Shown here one piece after another: positions 1 through 9,834 of a stretch of 64,000 nucleotides of DNA. The DNA lies in assembly GCF_041380365.1 (NCBI RefSeq), contig NZ_CP159981.1, positions 2,232,001-2,296,000 on the forward strand. Reading direction: 5' to 3'. The stretch's first letter is position 1, and the number at the start of each line of letters is the position of its first letter. Below the pieces are notes generated by a model. It was given only the letters and a program-made list of their open reading frames with translations. It did no database searches and was not told where the DNA came from. This DNA is from Buchananella sp. 14KM1171 (lineage in GTDB: Bacteria; Actinomycetota; Actinomycetes; Actinomycetales; Actinomycetaceae). A program made the translations under genes and the position numbers.

Positions 1-10
1 AACCACTAAC

Positions 11-24
11 GGGCCCTAGGGCCC
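11..24. promoter_or_regulatory. Palindrome upstream of rpsB
   Basis: A perfect 14-bp GC palindrome (GGGCCCTAGGGCCC) lies about 45 bp before the rpsB start. It could be the end of a terminator for a gene to the left of the window or part of the rpsB leader. Nothing further upstream is visible, so the role is open. Confidence 0.35.
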
Positions 25-67
25 CCGAATGGCCTCCTGCCTTAAGGTGGCCGCGAAAGGACGTGCA

Positions 68-913
68 ATGGCCGTCGTGACCATGCGTCAGCTCCTGGAG
101 TCCGGTGTCCACTTTGGTCACCAGACCCGCCGTTGGAACCCGAAGATGAAGCGCTTCATCCTCACCGAGCGCAACGGCATCTACATCATCGACCTGCAGC
201 AGACCATCGCGGACATCGACTCCGCTTACGAGTTTGTGAAGCAGACCGTCGCCCACGGCGGCACCATCCTGTTCGTCGGCACCAAGAAGCAGGCCCAGGA
301 GGCCGTTGCCGAGCAGGCTCAGCGCGTGGGCATGCCCTACGTCAACGAGCGCTGGCTGGGTGGCATGCTGACCAACTTCTCCACCGTCTCCAAGCGTCTG
401 CAGCGCCTGAAGGAGCTGGAGCAGGTTGACTTCGAGGACGTGGCCGGTTCTGGCCGCACCAAGAAGGAGCTCCTGCTCATGCAGCGCGAGTTCGAGAAGC
501 TGTCCCGCACCCTGGGCGGCATCCGTGACATGGCCAAGGTTCCCTCCGCTCTGTGGGTCGTTGACACCAAGAAGGAGCACCTGGCCATCTCTGAGGCTCG
601 CAAGCTCAACATCCCCGTGGTGGCCATCCTGGACACCAACTGCGACCCGGACGAGGTTGACTACCGCATCCCCGGTAACGACGACGCCATCCGCGCCGTC
701 GGCATCCTCACCCGCGTGATCGCCGACGCCGCCGCTGAGGGCCTGGTTGCCCGCTCCGGCGCCAAGGGCGGCGACGCTGCCGAGCCGCTGGCTGAGTGGG
801 AGCGCGAGCTGCTGGGTGCGGACGACGCTGCCGCCCCGGCCGCCGAGGCTGTCGAGGCCGCCACCGAGGCCCCCGAGGCCGCCACCGAGGCCCCTGCCGC
901 CGAGCAGGCCTGA
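68..913 (+). CDS. rpsB: 30S ribosomal protein S2
   Basis: Ribosomal protein S2, a 281-residue component of the small-subunit head/platform junction. The start is the ATG at 68, preceded by GAAAGGA at 54-60; an in-frame ATG at 29 has no such site. The S2 hallmarks are clear: [16 protein letters not shown] near the N terminus, the IIDLQQT block, [12 protein letters not shown] around residue 100 and [12 protein letters not shown]. The last 35 or so residues are an Ala/Glu/Pro-rich tail with a repeated EAATEAP unit, a low-complexity extension common in high-GC actinobacterial S2. It is followed 17 bp later by tsf, the usual S2-EF-Ts pair, probably cotranscribed. Confidence 0.98.
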   Translation: MAVVTMRQLLESGVHFGHQTRRWNPKMKRFILTERNGIYIIDLQQTIADIDSAYEFVKQTVAHGGTILFVGTKKQAQEAVAEQAQRVGMPYVNERWLGGMLTNFSTVSKRLQRLKELEQVDFEDVAGSGRTKKELLLMQREFEKLSRTLGGIRDMAKVPSALWVVDTKKEHLAISEARKLNIPVVAILDTNCDPDEVDYRIPGNDDAIRAVGILTRVIADAAAEGLVARSGAKGGDAAEPLAEWERELLGADDAAAPAAEAVEAATEAPEAATEAPAAEQA

Positions 914-930
914 GAAAGGACCCATTAACA

Positions 931-1770
931 ATGGCGAACTACACCGCTGCTGACATCAAGGCGCTGCGCGAGAAGACCGGCGCCGGCATGATGGACGTCA
1001 AGAAGGCCCTGGACGAGGCCAACGGCGACGCCGAGAAGGCCATCGAGATCATCCGCGTTAAGGGCCTGAAGGGCCTGACCAAGCGCGAGGACCGCGCCAC
1101 CTCCGCCGGCCTGATCGTGGCCGACGTGGTGGAGGCCGAGGGCGGCAAGGTTGGCTACCTGGTCGAGATCAACTCCGAGACCGACTTCGTTGCCAAGAAC
1201 GAGAAGTTCATCTCCTTCGCCGAGTCCGTGCTGGCCGCCGCCGTGGCCGCCGAGGCCGCCGAGCTGGACGCCCTGCTGGCCGCCCCGCTGGGTGAGCGCA
1301 CCGTGAAGGACGAGCTGGACGAGCTCGCCTCCGTCATCGGTGAGAAGATCCAGGTTCGTCGCGTCGCCCGCCTGGCCGGCGAGGACGTGGCCCTGTACCT
1401 GCACAAGACCGCCAAGGACCTGCCCCCGCAGGTTGGTGTGCTGGTGGCCTCCACCGGCGCCGCCAACACCGTGGCGCGCGACGTGGCGATGCACATCGCC
1501 GCCTACACCCCGAAGTACCTCACCCGTGACGAGGTGCCGGCCGACGAGGTTGCGCACGAGCGTTCCGTGCTGGAGGAGGCCACCCGCGCCGAGGGCAAGC
1601 CGGAGGCGGCTCTGCCCAAGATCGTGGAGGGCAAGCTGAACGGCTTCTTCAAGGAGATCGTGCTGCTGGACCAGCCCTACGCCAAGGACCCGAAGGTGTC
1701 CGTGGGTAAGGTCGTGGAGGAGACCGGCGGCACGCTGACCGGTTTCGCCCGCTTCCGCGTGGGTGTCTGA
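931..1770 (+). CDS. tsf: Translation elongation factor Ts
   Basis: EF-Ts, the nucleotide-exchange factor that regenerates EF-Tu-GTP. The protein is 279 residues, normal for the full-length bacterial form. It opens with the UBA-like N-terminal domain (MANYTAADIKALREKTGAGM, then DVKKALDEANGD), and carries the diagnostic INSETDFVAKNEKF motif of the core domain around residue 80, followed by two EF-Ts dimerisation repeats. The ATG at 931 has a good upstream site (GAAAGGA at 914-920) overlapping the end of rpsB. A GC-rich hairpin directly after the stop may end or attenuate the rpsB-tsf transcript. Confidence 0.98.
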   Translation: MANYTAADIKALREKTGAGMMDVKKALDEANGDAEKAIEIIRVKGLKGLTKREDRATSAGLIVADVVEAEGGKVGYLVEINSETDFVAKNEKFISFAESVLAAAVAAEAAELDALLAAPLGERTVKDELDELASVIGEKIQVRRVARLAGEDVALYLHKTAKDLPPQVGVLVASTGAANTVARDVAMHIAAYTPKYLTRDEVPADEVAHERSVLEEATRAEGKPEAALPKIVEGKLNGFFKEIVLLDQPYAKDPKVSVGKVVEETGGTLTGFARFRVGV

Positions 1771-1779
1771 TTCCCCTTC

Positions 1780-1813
1780 GGTGGCCCCGTCCAGTTTCTT
1801 GGGCGGGGCCACC
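1780..1813 (+). terminator. Hairpin after tsf
   Basis: A perfect 10-bp stem (GGTGGCCCCG pairing with CGGGGCCACC) with a 14-nt loop lies 9 nt after the tsf stop. There is no T-run after it, so it may be a weak or factor-assisted terminator, or an attenuator ahead of pyrH. Confidence 0.55.
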
Positions 1814-1862
1814 GCCATGTTCGGCCCCAGGGCCTTAAAGTAGGTAGGACGAAAGGTAGGCC

Positions 1863-2612
1863 ATGACTGAAGTAGCTGCGCAAGAAGACAAGAAGGTACG
1901 TCGGGTTCTGCTCAAGCTCTCCGGTGAGATGTTCGGAGGCGGCAAGATCGGCCTGGACCCGGATGTGGTCTCAGACGTGGCCCAGCAGATCGCGGAGGCG
2001 GTGCGTCAGGGCGTTCAGGTGGCCATCGTGGTGGGCGGCGGGAACTTCTTCCGTGGCGCCCAGCTGGCGGAGCGGGGCCTGGAGCGCTCCCGCGCCGACT
2101 ACATGGGCATGCTGGGTACCGTGATGAACGCGCTGGCGCTGCAGGACTTCCTGGAGAAGGCGGGCGTGGTCACCCGCGTGCAGACGGCGATCACGATGGG
2201 ACAGGTGGCCGAGGCCTACATCCCGCTGCGCGCCATTCGCCACATGGAAAAGGGGCGCGTGGTCATCTTCGGTGCAGGCGCGGGCATGCCCTACTTCTCC
2301 ACCGACACGGTGAGCGCCCAGCGCGCGCTGGAGACCCGCTGCTCCGAGCTGTTGGTGGGCAAGAACGGCGTGGACGGCGTCTACACGGCCGATCCGCGCG
2401 TGGACCCGGAGGCGAAGAAGCTGGACTACCTCAGCTACAGCGACGCCCTGACCCAGGGGCTGAAGGTCGTGGACGCTGCGGCCTTCTCCCTGTGCATGGA
2501 GAACAACCTGTCCATGCGCGTTTTCGGGATGAACGAGCCGGGTAACGTCACCCGTGCGCTTTTGGGTGAGACAATTGGAACTCTAGTGACCGCGAAGGGA
2601 GCAGCTCAGTGA
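1863..2612 (+). CDS. pyrH: UMP kinase
   Basis: Uridylate kinase (UMP + ATP to UDP + ADP), 249 residues, amino-acid-kinase fold, cytoplasmic hexamer in characterised bacterial members. Visible family signatures are [12 protein letters not shown] near the N terminus, [13 protein letters not shown] around residue 55, and the [14 protein letters not shown] and [13 protein letters not shown] blocks that form the nucleotide site. The ATG at 1863 follows GAAAGGTAGG at 1851-1860. The stop overlaps the start of frr by four bases (GTGA), so the two are translationally coupled, as in many bacteria. Confidence 0.98.
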   Translation: MTEVAAQEDKKVRRVLLKLSGEMFGGGKIGLDPDVVSDVAQQIAEAVRQGVQVAIVVGGGNFFRGAQLAERGLERSRADYMGMLGTVMNALALQDFLEKAGVVTRVQTAITMGQVAEAYIPLRAIRHMEKGRVVIFGAGAGMPYFSTDTVSAQRALETRCSELLVGKNGVDGVYTADPRVDPEAKKLDYLSYSDALTQGLKVVDAAAFSLCMENNLSMRVFGMNEPGNVTRALLGETIGTLVTAKGAAQ

Positions 2613-3166
2613 TCGAAGAAGCCATGCTTGAGGCCGAGGAGAAGATGGACAAGGCAGTGGGGGTGGCCCGCTCCGAGTTCGCGGCCATCCGCACCGGGCG
2701 CGCCAACGCGGCCATGTTTACCTCCATCGAGGTTGACTACTACGGCGCCCCGACGCCGCTGCAGCAGCTGGCCACCATCAACATCCCCGAGGCCCGCACG
2801 GTCCTCATCTCTCCCTTCGACCGCTCCGCGACGAACGAGATCGTCAAGGCGATCCGCGACTCCGACCTGGGCGTGAACCCGACCGACGACGGTCAGGTGA
2901 TCCGCGTGGTGCTGCCGGCCCTGACCGAGGAGCGCCGCCGCGAGTACGTCAAGCTCGCCAAGGCCAAGGCTGAGGAGGCGCGCGTCTCCGTGCGCGGTAT
3001 CCGCCGCAAGGCCAAGGAGGAGCTGGACCGCATCGCCAAGGACGGCGAGGCCGGCGAGGACGAGTGCGCCCGCGCGGAGAAGGAGCTGGAGGTGGTCACC
3101 AAGGCCCACATCGAGCAGATCGACGAGGCCCTGGCGGTCAAGGAATCCGAGCTGCTGACGGTCTGA
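2609..3166 (+). CDS. frr: Ribosome recycling factor
   Basis: RRF, which with EF-G splits post-termination ribosomes. The 185-residue length is standard. The GTG start at 2609 overlaps the pyrH stop. Recognisable segments are the [11 protein letters not shown] helix-start motif, [15 protein letters not shown] at the second-domain entry, LNP-like [16 protein letters not shown] and the long [23 protein letters not shown] helix, in that order. It is the third gene of the translation block and stops 4 bp before cdsA. Confidence 0.98.
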   Translation: MIEEAMLEAEEKMDKAVGVARSEFAAIRTGRANAAMFTSIEVDYYGAPTPLQQLATINIPEARTVLISPFDRSATNEIVKAIRDSDLGVNPTDDGQVIRVVLPALTEERRREYVKLAKAKAEEARVSVRGIRRKAKEELDRIAKDGEAGEDECARAEKELEVVTKAHIEQIDEALAVKESELLTV

Positions 3167-3170
3167 CCCG

Positions 3171-4097
3171 TTGAATAAGCAATCCGCTACCACCGGCCTG
3201 GCGTCGCGCGCGCCAGGCCGGTGGCGTGACCGCTTCTACCGGGTGGTTGCCCCGCCACCCACCCAGAACCGACCGCCGCTGCCCGCTACCCGCAAGGCCG
3301 GGCGCAACCTGCCGGCCGCCATCGGCGTGGGCCTGGTGCTGGTGGCGCTGATCGCCGTGACGCTGTGGATCCACAAGGTGGCGTTCCTGGTGCTGATGAG
3401 CTCGGCGATTTGCCTGGGCCTGTGGGAGCTGGCCGGGGCCGTGGCCCGCGTTGGCGTGATGCTGCCGCTGCCGCCGCTGTGGCTGGGCACCTTTGCCACG
3501 GTGGGGGCGGCCTACTACCTGGGGCCGGAGGCGATGTTCGCCGCCTTCGTGGGCACGGTGGGAGTGAGCGTGGCCTGGCGCCTGCTCTACGACGCCACCG
3601 CGCGCGCGATCCGTGACGCCACCGTGGCGGTCTTCGCGGCCGCCTACCTGCCGCTGATGGCGGGCTTCGTGGCCCTGCTCATCTCCCCACCGCAGGGCAT
3701 CTGGTACGTGCTCGTGTTCGTGGGGATCACGGTGGCCAACGACGTGGGCGGCTACGCGGTAGGTGTCCTGTTCGGGCGCCACGCCTTCGCCCCCTCGATC
3801 AGCCCCAAGAAGTCCACGGAGGGCCTGCTGGGTTCCTTCGCCTTCGCCATCGCCCTGGCCCTGCCTTCCGTGCTGGCCCTGGGGGGCCAGTGGTGGCAGG
3901 GGGTGGCGCTCGGCATCCTGGGGGTGGTGGCCGCCACGACGGGCGACCTGGCTGAATCGCTCATCAAGCGGGACGTCGGACTTAAGGACATGGCCTCGAC
4001 GCTGCCCGGTCATGGCGGAATAATGGACCGCTTGGATTCGTTGCTTTTGACCGCGCCTGTTACTTACTTGCTACTACCGATGGGATTGGGGGGATGA
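3171..4097 (+). CDS. cdsA: Phosphatidate cytidylyltransferase (CDP-diacylglycerol synthase)
   Basis: Makes CDP-diacylglycerol from phosphatidate and CTP for phospholipid synthesis. It is an integral membrane protein of 308 residues with about seven hydrophobic stretches beginning near residue 48. The C-terminal signature is intact: [11 protein letters not shown] followed by [13 protein letters not shown], matching the CdsA family pattern with its HGG and DRxD residues. The TTG at 3171 is the first in-frame start after the frr stop but lacks a clear ribosome-binding site, so the first residues are uncertain; coupling to frr is plausible. The stop overlaps rlmN by four bases. Confidence 0.95.
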   Translation: MNKQSATTGLASRAPGRWRDRFYRVVAPPPTQNRPPLPATRKAGRNLPAAIGVGLVLVALIAVTLWIHKVAFLVLMSSAICLGLWELAGAVARVGVMLPLPPLWLGTFATVGAAYYLGPEAMFAAFVGTVGVSVAWRLLYDATARAIRDATVAVFAAAYLPLMAGFVALLISPPQGIWYVLVFVGITVANDVGGYAVGVLFGRHAFAPSISPKKSTEGLLGSFAFAIALALPSVLALGGQWWQGVALGILGVVAATTGDLAESLIKRDVGLKDMASTLPGHGGIMDRLDSLLLTAPVTYLLLPMGLGG

Positions 4098-5335
4098 TGG
4101 CCGACGTTGCCGCCAGCGCCCGCGCTAGGGACGCCGCCCGCCGCACAGGCACGCAGAGGCAGGTCCGTCCCACCGACCAGCCGCCGGAGGGCGCGACTCA
4201 CCCGGGTGCGCGCCCGCAGCTGAGCTTCTCCGTCCCCAGGCGTGGCAAGGCACCCAGCCACCTGGCGGACCTGAGCCTGGCCGAGCGCAAGAGTGCGCTG
4301 AAGGAGGCGGGACTGCCCGCGTTCCGGGCCGACCAGATCTCGCGGCACTACTTTGGCCACCTCACCGCCGCCGCCTCCGACATGACTGACCTGCCGGCCG
4401 CCTCGCGCGAGGCGCTGGTGGGGGAGCTGCTGCCCCAGTTGGTCTCGCCGGTGCGCGTGCTGACCGCAGACAAGGGAGCCACGCTCAAGCACCTGTGGAG
4501 CCTGCACGACGGGGTGCGCGTGGAGAGCGTGCTGATGGGCTATAGGGACCGCACCACCCTGTGCGTGTCCTCCCAGGCCGGCTGCGGCATGGCCTGCCCG
4601 TTCTGCGCCACCGGCCAGATGGGTTTGACCCGCAATCTCTCGACCGCGGAGATCGTGGAGCAGGTGCGCATCGCGGCCGCCGCCTCTCGGGACGGGGACC
4701 TCACCACCGGCCCGGCCCGGCTGTCCAACATCGTGTTCATGGGCATGGGGGAGCCGCTGGCGAACTACAAGGCCGTGCTCGGGGCGGTGCGGCGCCTGAC
4801 CGCCCCGGTCCCGGAGGGATTCGGGATGAGCGCCCGCTCCATCACGGTCTCCACGGTGGGACTGGTCCCGGCTATCCGCAAACTGGCGGGGGAGGGCATC
4901 CCCGTGCGCCTGGCGGTCTCCCTGCACGCCCCGGACGACGACCTGCGCAACGACCTGATCCCGATCAACTCGCGCTGGAAGGTGCCGGAGCTGCTGGACG
5001 CGGCCTACGACTACTTCGAGGCCACGGGGCGGCGCGTGTCCATCGAGTACGCGCTGATCAAGGACATGAACGATCACCAGTGGCGCGCGCAGCTGCTGGC
5101 GGACGAGCTGCTCTCGCGCGGCAGGGGATGGGCGCACGTGAACCCGATTCCCCTGAACCCGACCCCGGGCTCCATCTGGACCGCCAGCGAGCCCGATGTG
5201 ATGGAAACATTCGTGGAGACGTTGCGCAGCGCGGGCATTGCCACCACGATTAGAGATACGCGCGGCAGCGACATTGATGGTGCGTGTGGCCAGCTGGCCA
5301 CCGAGGTGTTGCAGCAAGAAAGGGAACGCTTGTGA
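4094..5335 (+). CDS. rlmN: 23S rRNA (adenine-2503-C2)-methyltransferase RlmN, radical SAM
   Basis: RlmN methylates C2 of A2503 in 23S rRNA and, in characterised members, A37 of some tRNAs. The 413-residue protein has the radical-SAM 4Fe-4S triad in [13 protein letters not shown] (CxxxCxxC) around residues 160-170, the [14 protein letters not shown] block, and a C-terminal cysteine in [12 protein letters not shown] corresponding to the resolving Cys of the two-cysteine mechanism. About 60 extra N-terminal residues are Ala/Arg-rich and poorly conserved. The ATG at 4094 overlaps the cdsA stop (ATGA); an ATG at 4097 is equally possible. Confidence 0.96.
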   Translation: MMADVAASARARDAARRTGTQRQVRPTDQPPEGATHPGARPQLSFSVPRRGKAPSHLADLSLAERKSALKEAGLPAFRADQISRHYFGHLTAAASDMTDLPAASREALVGELLPQLVSPVRVLTADKGATLKHLWSLHDGVRVESVLMGYRDRTTLCVSSQAGCGMACPFCATGQMGLTRNLSTAEIVEQVRIAAAASRDGDLTTGPARLSNIVFMGMGEPLANYKAVLGAVRRLTAPVPEGFGMSARSITVSTVGLVPAIRKLAGEGIPVRLAVSLHAPDDDLRNDLIPINSRWKVPELLDAAYDYFEATGRRVSIEYALIKDMNDHQWRAQLLADELLSRGRGWAHVNPIPLNPTPGSIWTASEPDVMETFVETLRSAGIATTIRDTRGSDIDGACGQLATEVLQQERERL

Positions 5336-5886
5336 GCGATCTGTTTGCCACTGTGGGCAAGCTTTCCAGCGGCTACGGCCGGCTCCAGGTTGACGAGTTC
5401 TTTGCTCGTGCCCGGCAGGCATACGAGGCGGGCAGCGAGGGCGATGGGGCCTTCACCGCCCGCACGGTTCGAAACGCCACCTTCCCGATCACGCGGGGTG
5501 GCTACAACATGGGCGAGGTGGACGAGGCACTGGACCGCATCGAGAGCGCGTTCGTGCAGCGCGAGCGCGCCGAGTACATCGCGGTGCACGGGCGCCAGTC
5601 CTGGCTGGACAACGTGGCCGAGCGCGCCAAGCGCCTCTACCCGCGCCTGCTGCGCCCGGCGGGCGAGCGTTTCGCCCACCCGGCCAAGGGGCGCGGCTAC
5701 AAGGCCAGCGAGGTGGACGCCCTGTGCGACCGGCTCACCGCCTACTTTAACGAGGGCCGCTCGATCACCTCCTCCGAGCTGCGCTTTGCGGCCTTCACCT
5801 CCGCGCGGGGCGAGGCCGCCTACGCGGAGGCGCCGGTGGACGCGTTCCTGGCCGCCGCCGTCGAGGTGCTTCTCTGCGTTGAGTGA
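5332..5886 (+). CDS. DivIVA-domain protein of repeated short units
   Basis: A 184-residue protein made of about three repeats of the short DivIVA N-terminal-type motif: [34 protein letters not shown] and [14 protein letters not shown], each a Gly-Tyr followed by a Val-Asp helix. A longer C-terminal coiled coil of the classical DivIVA/Wag31 type is absent. Such proteins are widespread in actinobacteria; a link to membrane curvature or the growing pole is inferred from the motif only. The GTG at 5332 overlaps the rlmN stop (GTGA), and its own 3' end overlaps dxr by eight bases, so it belongs to the same translation-coupled string. Confidence 0.85.
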   Translation: MSDLFATVGKLSSGYGRLQVDEFFARARQAYEAGSEGDGAFTARTVRNATFPITRGGYNMGEVDEALDRIESAFVQRERAEYIAVHGRQSWLDNVAERAKRLYPRLLRPAGERFAHPAKGRGYKASEVDALCDRLTAYFNEGRSITSSELRFAAFTSARGEAAYAEAPVDAFLAAAVEVLLCVE

Positions 5887-7123
5887 GCAGGTAGGCCCCG
5901 TAGTCATCCTGGGATCGACCGGTTCGATCGGCACCCAGGCGCTGGACGTGCTCTCGCGCTGCGCCCCGCACGTTGGTGTGGAGGCCCTGGCGGCCGGCGG
6001 GAACAACCTGGGCCTGCTGGCGAGCCAGGCGGCGGCAACCGGCGCGCGCGTTGTGGGCGTGGCCACCGGCAGTGCGGCGCAGGTGCGCGCGGCCATCGAG
6101 GCGGCGGAGGACGCCGCCGGCCTGCCCCGCGTTGAGCGCGAGATCCTGGTTGGCCCGCACGCGGCCGCCGACGTTGCCGCCTGCCGCCCGGACGGGGTGG
6201 TGCTCAACGGCATGTCCGGCTCGATCGGGCTGGGCCCCACCCTGGCTGCCCTGGAGGCGGGCGCGGACCTGGCGCTGGCGAACAAGGAGTCCCTGGTGGC
6301 CGGGGCCGCCCTGGTGCGCCGGGCTTCCAGGCGCCCCGGGCAGATCCGCCCGGTGGACTCCGAGCACTCGGCGATGTGGCAGGCCCTGGCCGCAGGCAAG
6401 CACAGGCGCGGCCTGGTGGCGCAGAGCGTGGACGGCAGTAGCGAGGTGGCCAGGCTGATCCTGACCGCCAGCGGCGGGCCGTTTCGCGGCAGGAGCCGCG
6501 CCGAGCTGGCTAACGTGAGCGCCCAGCAGGCCCTCAACCATCCCACCTGGGACATGGGGCCGGTGGTCACCATCAACTCCTCCACCCTGATGAACAAGGC
6601 GCTGGAGCTGATCGAGGCGCACGTGCTCTTCGACGTGGCCCCGGAGCGGATCACGGCGGTGGTGCACCCGCAGAGCGTCGTCCACTCGGCCGTAGAGTTC
6701 GTGGACGGCTCCACGATCGCCCAGGCCTCCCCGCCGGACATGTGCCTGCCCATCGCGCTGGGCCTGTCCGCCCCGCAGCGCTGGGCCGGCGCCGCCGCCC
6801 CCTGTGCTTGGGACGCCCCGGTCAGCTGGACCTTCGAGCCCCTGGACGAGGTCACTTTCCCAGCGGTGCGCCTGGCGCGCCAGGCGGTGGCGGCCTCATC
6901 CACCCACCCGGCCGTGTTCAACGCCGCCAACGAGGAGGCGGTGGACGCCTTCCTGTCCGGGCGGTGCGGCTACCTGGAGATCGTGGACACGGTGCAGGCC
7001 GTGCTGGAGGCCTGGGAACACCCCGGTGAGCCGCGCGACCTGGCGGACGTCACGGAGGTAGAGCGCCACGCCCGCGCGGCGGCCCGCGAGCGGTTGCAGC
7101 GAAATTCCACTAGCCTCGCATAG
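5879..7123 (+). CDS. dxr: 1-deoxy-D-xylulose 5-phosphate reductoisomerase
   Basis: Second step of the MEP isoprenoid pathway: DXP to 2-C-methyl-D-erythritol 4-phosphate using NADPH. The 414-residue protein has the NADPH-binding GSTGSIGTQALDV near its N terminus, NKESLVAGAALV, the metal/substrate motif PVDSEHSAMWQAL and the C-terminal FNAANEEAVDAF. I chose the TTG at 5879, which gives MSEQVGPVV directly before the Rossmann motif and has GAGGTG about ten bases upstream; no ATG or GTG lies nearby in frame. The start overlaps the DivIVA-domain gene. ispG of the same pathway lies two genes downstream. Confidence 0.95.
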   Translation: MSEQVGPVVILGSTGSIGTQALDVLSRCAPHVGVEALAAGGNNLGLLASQAAATGARVVGVATGSAAQVRAAIEAAEDAAGLPRVEREILVGPHAAADVAACRPDGVVLNGMSGSIGLGPTLAALEAGADLALANKESLVAGAALVRRASRRPGQIRPVDSEHSAMWQALAAGKHRRGLVAQSVDGSSEVARLILTASGGPFRGRSRAELANVSAQQALNHPTWDMGPVVTINSSTLMNKALELIEAHVLFDVAPERITAVVHPQSVVHSAVEFVDGSTIAQASPPDMCLPIALGLSAPQRWAGAAAPCAWDAPVSWTFEPLDEVTFPAVRLARQAVAASSTHPAVFNAANEEAVDAFLSGRCGYLEIVDTVQAVLEAWEHPGEPRDLADVTEVERHARAAARERLQRNSTSLA

Positions 7124-7158
7124 GCCCGCACCCGCGGGCGAGGTGGGAAGGAAGCGCC

Positions 7159-8448
7159 TTGTACGTGCTGGGAATTGTGCTGCTGATCGTTGGCCTGTTG
7201 GTCTCGGTGGCGCTACACGAGTTCGGTCACCTGATTCCGGCCAAGCTGTTTGGCGTCAAGGTGCCGCAGTACTTCGTGGGCTTCGGGCACACCCTGTTCT
7301 CGCGCCAGATCGGGGGAACCGAGTACGGGGTCAAGGCCATTCCCCTGGGCGGATTCGTGCGGCTGGTGGGCATGTACCCGCCGGCGCGCACCCCGGACAA
7401 GCCCGCGCGCGACGGCGGCGAATCGGCGGTGGCCGAGGCTCGCCGCGAGTCCCTGGCAGAGATCGCCCCGGGGGAGGAGCACCGCGCCTTCTACAACCTC
7501 AGCGTCCCGCGCAAGATCGCCGTCATGCTGGGCGGGCCGCTCATGAACCTGGCCCTCGCGGCCGTGTTGATGATCGTGGTGTTCGTGGGCATCGGCATGC
7601 CCACCCACAACTCCGCCCAGCTGGGCAACGTCATGGCCTGCCTGCCGGCCTCCTACGCCCCCGGTGAGGGCGCCCCCTCCAGGCAGAGCCCCGCGCCCCA
7701 ATGCCAGTCCGGCGAGCTGGCGGGCCCGGCCGCGCTGGCCGGCCTGCAGGCGGGGGACAAGGTGATCTCCTGGAATGGCCAGAGCGTCACCGACTGGGCC
7801 AGCGTGCAGGCCGCCATCGCCGCCTCCCCGGCCGGCCAGAGCGCGAACGTGCAGGTGGAGCGGGGCGGGCAGCTGCTCACGCTGGCCGTCACCCCCGCCC
7901 TGGTGAGCATCGACGGGAAAGAACGCGCCTTCGTGGGGGTCAGCCCCGCCGTGGTCTACGAGCCGCAATCCGTGGGCGACGCCCTGCGCGCCACCGGCGA
8001 GGCCACCGTGGCCACCGCGGGGCTCATCGTGCGCCTGCCGGCGTTCATCGCCAACGCCGCCGGCGCCACCCTGGGCCTGACCGAGCGCGACCCGGGCGGC
8101 GTGATGGGCCTGGTTGGGATCGGCAGGGCCGCCGGCGAGGTCGCCAGCGCCGAGGGCGCGGGCGTGGACGCCTCCGCCCGCGTGGCCGGCTTCCTCACCC
8201 TGCTGGCCTCCCTGAACCTGAGCCTGTTCGTCTTTAACCTGCTGCCGATCCTGCCGCTGGACGGCGGCCACATCCTCGGTGCCCTCTGGGAGGGAGCGCG
8301 CAAGACCTTCAGGCGCGTCACCGGGCGCGGATACGCCGGCCCCACCGACACCGCCAGGCTGCTGCCGCTGACCACCGTCGTGGTTTACGCACTGGTCGGC
8401 TTGATGATCTTGTTGGTGGTGGCCGACGTCGTCGCGCCCGCCTTCTGA
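7159..8448 (+). CDS. M50 site-2 membrane metalloprotease (RseP/Rip family)
   Basis: Intramembrane zinc protease that, in characterised relatives (RseP, mycobacterial Rip1), cuts anti-sigma factors or other membrane proteins within the bilayer. The 429-residue protein starts with a hydrophobic helix containing the zinc motif HEFGH (residues 21-25), then KAIPLGGFVRLVGM, a central PDZ domain (about residues 190-270, AGLQAGDKVISWNGQ) and a C-terminal membrane helix with the third ligand motif NLLPILPLDGGH. The TTG start at 7159 is preceded by GGGAAGGAAG. The location between dxr and ispG is the usual actinobacterial arrangement. Confidence 0.95.
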   Translation: MYVLGIVLLIVGLLVSVALHEFGHLIPAKLFGVKVPQYFVGFGHTLFSRQIGGTEYGVKAIPLGGFVRLVGMYPPARTPDKPARDGGESAVAEARRESLAEIAPGEEHRAFYNLSVPRKIAVMLGGPLMNLALAAVLMIVVFVGIGMPTHNSAQLGNVMACLPASYAPGEGAPSRQSPAPQCQSGELAGPAALAGLQAGDKVISWNGQSVTDWASVQAAIAASPAGQSANVQVERGGQLLTLAVTPALVSIDGKERAFVGVSPAVVYEPQSVGDALRATGEATVATAGLIVRLPAFIANAAGATLGLTERDPGGVMGLVGIGRAAGEVASAEGAGVDASARVAGFLTLLASLNLSLFVFNLLPILPLDGGHILGALWEGARKTFRRVTGRGYAGPTDTARLLPLTTVVVYALVGLMILLVVADVVAPAF

Positions 8449-8530
8449 CCGGTCAGGCCGCCGCGTCCGCCCACCATCTGCCCTGAAATGACGCGCCAAA
8501 TCAAAGGTGCGGCCGGCGGAAAGGGGCAGC

Positions 8531-8548
8531 GGGCGGCAACGTCGTCCA
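8531..8548 (+). repeat. Short copy of dispersed repeat, rseP-family/ispG spacer
   Basis: GGGCGGCAACGTCGTCCA, a shortened member of the dispersed repeat family described in the findings, lies in the 144-bp spacer before ispG. Its first ten bases recur at 8566-8575. No terminator hairpin is obvious in this spacer. Confidence 0.5.
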
Positions 8549-8592
8549 TCCATGGTCAGCACCACGGGCGGCAACAAGGGATAATGCTCGGC

Positions 8593-9759
8593 GTGAGTGC
8601 AATCAGTCTTGGTATCCCATCCGTCAAGGAAGCCGCCCCGGTGCTTAGCCCGCGCAAGCCCACCCGGCAGCTCATGGTCGGCAAGGTGGCGGTGGGTGGG
8701 GGAGCGCCCATCTCCGTGCAGTCGATGACCACCACCAAGACCCACGACATCGGCGCCACCCTGCAGCAGATCGCAGAACTCACTGCCGCCGGCTGCGACA
8801 TCGTGCGCGTGGCCTGCCCCACCGACAAGGACGCCGATGCCCTCAAGGTGATCGCGGCCAAGTCCAACATCCCCGTCATCGCAGACATCCACTTCCAGCC
8901 CAAGTACGTCTTCCAAGCCATCGAGGCCGGCTGCGGTGCGGTGCGCGTCAACCCGGGCAACATCCGCAAGTTCGACGACCAGGTCAAGGAAATCGCCAAG
9001 GCCGCCAGCGACCACGGCGTGTCCATCCGCATCGGCGTCAACGCCGGCTCGCTCGACAAGCGCCTGCTGGCCAAGTACGGCAAGGCCACCCCCGAGGCGC
9101 TGGTGGAGTCCGCCGTGTGGGAGGCCTCCCTGTTCGAGGAGCACGGCTTCCACGACTTCAAGATCTCCGTCAAGCACAACGACCCCGTGGTCATGGTGCG
9201 CGCCTACCAGCTCCTCTCCGAGGCCGGCAACTGGCCCCTCCACCTGGGCGTTACCGAGGCCGGACCGGCCTTCCAGGGCACCATCAAGTCCTCCGTCGCC
9301 TTCGGCGCCCTGCTCAGCCAGGGAATCGGCGACACCATCCGCGTCTCCCTCTCCGCCCCGCCCGTGGAGGAGGTCAAGGTGGGCGCCCAGATCCTGGAGT
9401 CCCTCAACCTGCGCCCGCGCACCCTGGAGATCGTCTCCTGCCCCTCCTGCGGGCGGGCCCAGGTGGACGTCTACACGCTGGCAGAGGAGGTCACCGAGGG
9501 CCTCAAGGGCATGTCCGTGCCCCTGCGCGTGGCCGTCATGGGCTGCGTGGTCAACGGGCCGGGCGAGGCCCGCGAGGCCGACCTGGGCGTGGCCAGCGGC
9601 AACGGCAAGGGCCAGATCTTCGTGCGCGGAGAGGTCATCGAGACCGTGCCGGAGGATCAGATCGTCGAAACCCTGATCCGGCACGCCAACCGCATCGCGG
9701 AAGAGATGGGGCTGGAGGCCGGCGAGGGCGAGGTAGAGGTCACGCCCTTCACGCGCTAG
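8593..9759 (+). CDS. ispG: (E)-4-hydroxy-3-methylbut-2-enyl-diphosphate synthase
   Basis: IspG (GcpE), the iron-sulfur enzyme of the MEP pathway that converts MEcPP to HMBPP. The 388-residue protein carries the 4Fe-4S cysteines in CPSCGR and [11 protein letters not shown] near the C terminus and the N-terminal TIM-barrel motif [12 protein letters not shown]. Of two near starts, the GTG at 8593 ([10 protein letters not shown]) fits the common actinobacterial N terminus and has AAGGG 12 bases upstream; the ATG at 8584 lies too close to that site. It sits between the site-2 protease and proS, the normal order in this phylum. Confidence 0.95.
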   Translation: MSAISLGIPSVKEAAPVLSPRKPTRQLMVGKVAVGGGAPISVQSMTTTKTHDIGATLQQIAELTAAGCDIVRVACPTDKDADALKVIAAKSNIPVIADIHFQPKYVFQAIEAGCGAVRVNPGNIRKFDDQVKEIAKAASDHGVSIRIGVNAGSLDKRLLAKYGKATPEALVESAVWEASLFEEHGFHDFKISVKHNDPVVMVRAYQLLSEAGNWPLHLGVTEAGPAFQGTIKSSVAFGALLSQGIGDTIRVSLSAPPVEEVKVGAQILESLNLRPRTLEIVSCPSCGRAQVDVYTLAEEVTEGLKGMSVPLRVAVMGCVVNGPGEAREADLGVASGNGKGQIFVRGEVIETVPEDQIVETLIRHANRIAEEMGLEAGEGEVEVTPFTR

Positions 9760-9765
9760 CGGAAG

Positions 9766-9782
9766 GCAGCCGGGGCGGCTGC
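9766..9782 (+). terminator. Small hairpin between ispG and proS
   Basis: A 7-bp stem (GCAGCCG/CGGCTGC) with a 3-nt loop directly after the ispG stop, without a T-run. It is a weak candidate terminator. Confidence 0.3.
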
Positions 9783-9834
9783 GGGCGGTGGCGCCGGAGT
9801 AAAATGGGCAAATCGTCTACGAAGAGGTTTTGCC

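Noticed and set aside
817-840. Dispersed-repeat copy in the rpsB tail
   Set aside because: It shares only GGACGACGCTGCCGCC; the Ala-rich tail is common in S2 and explains the match.
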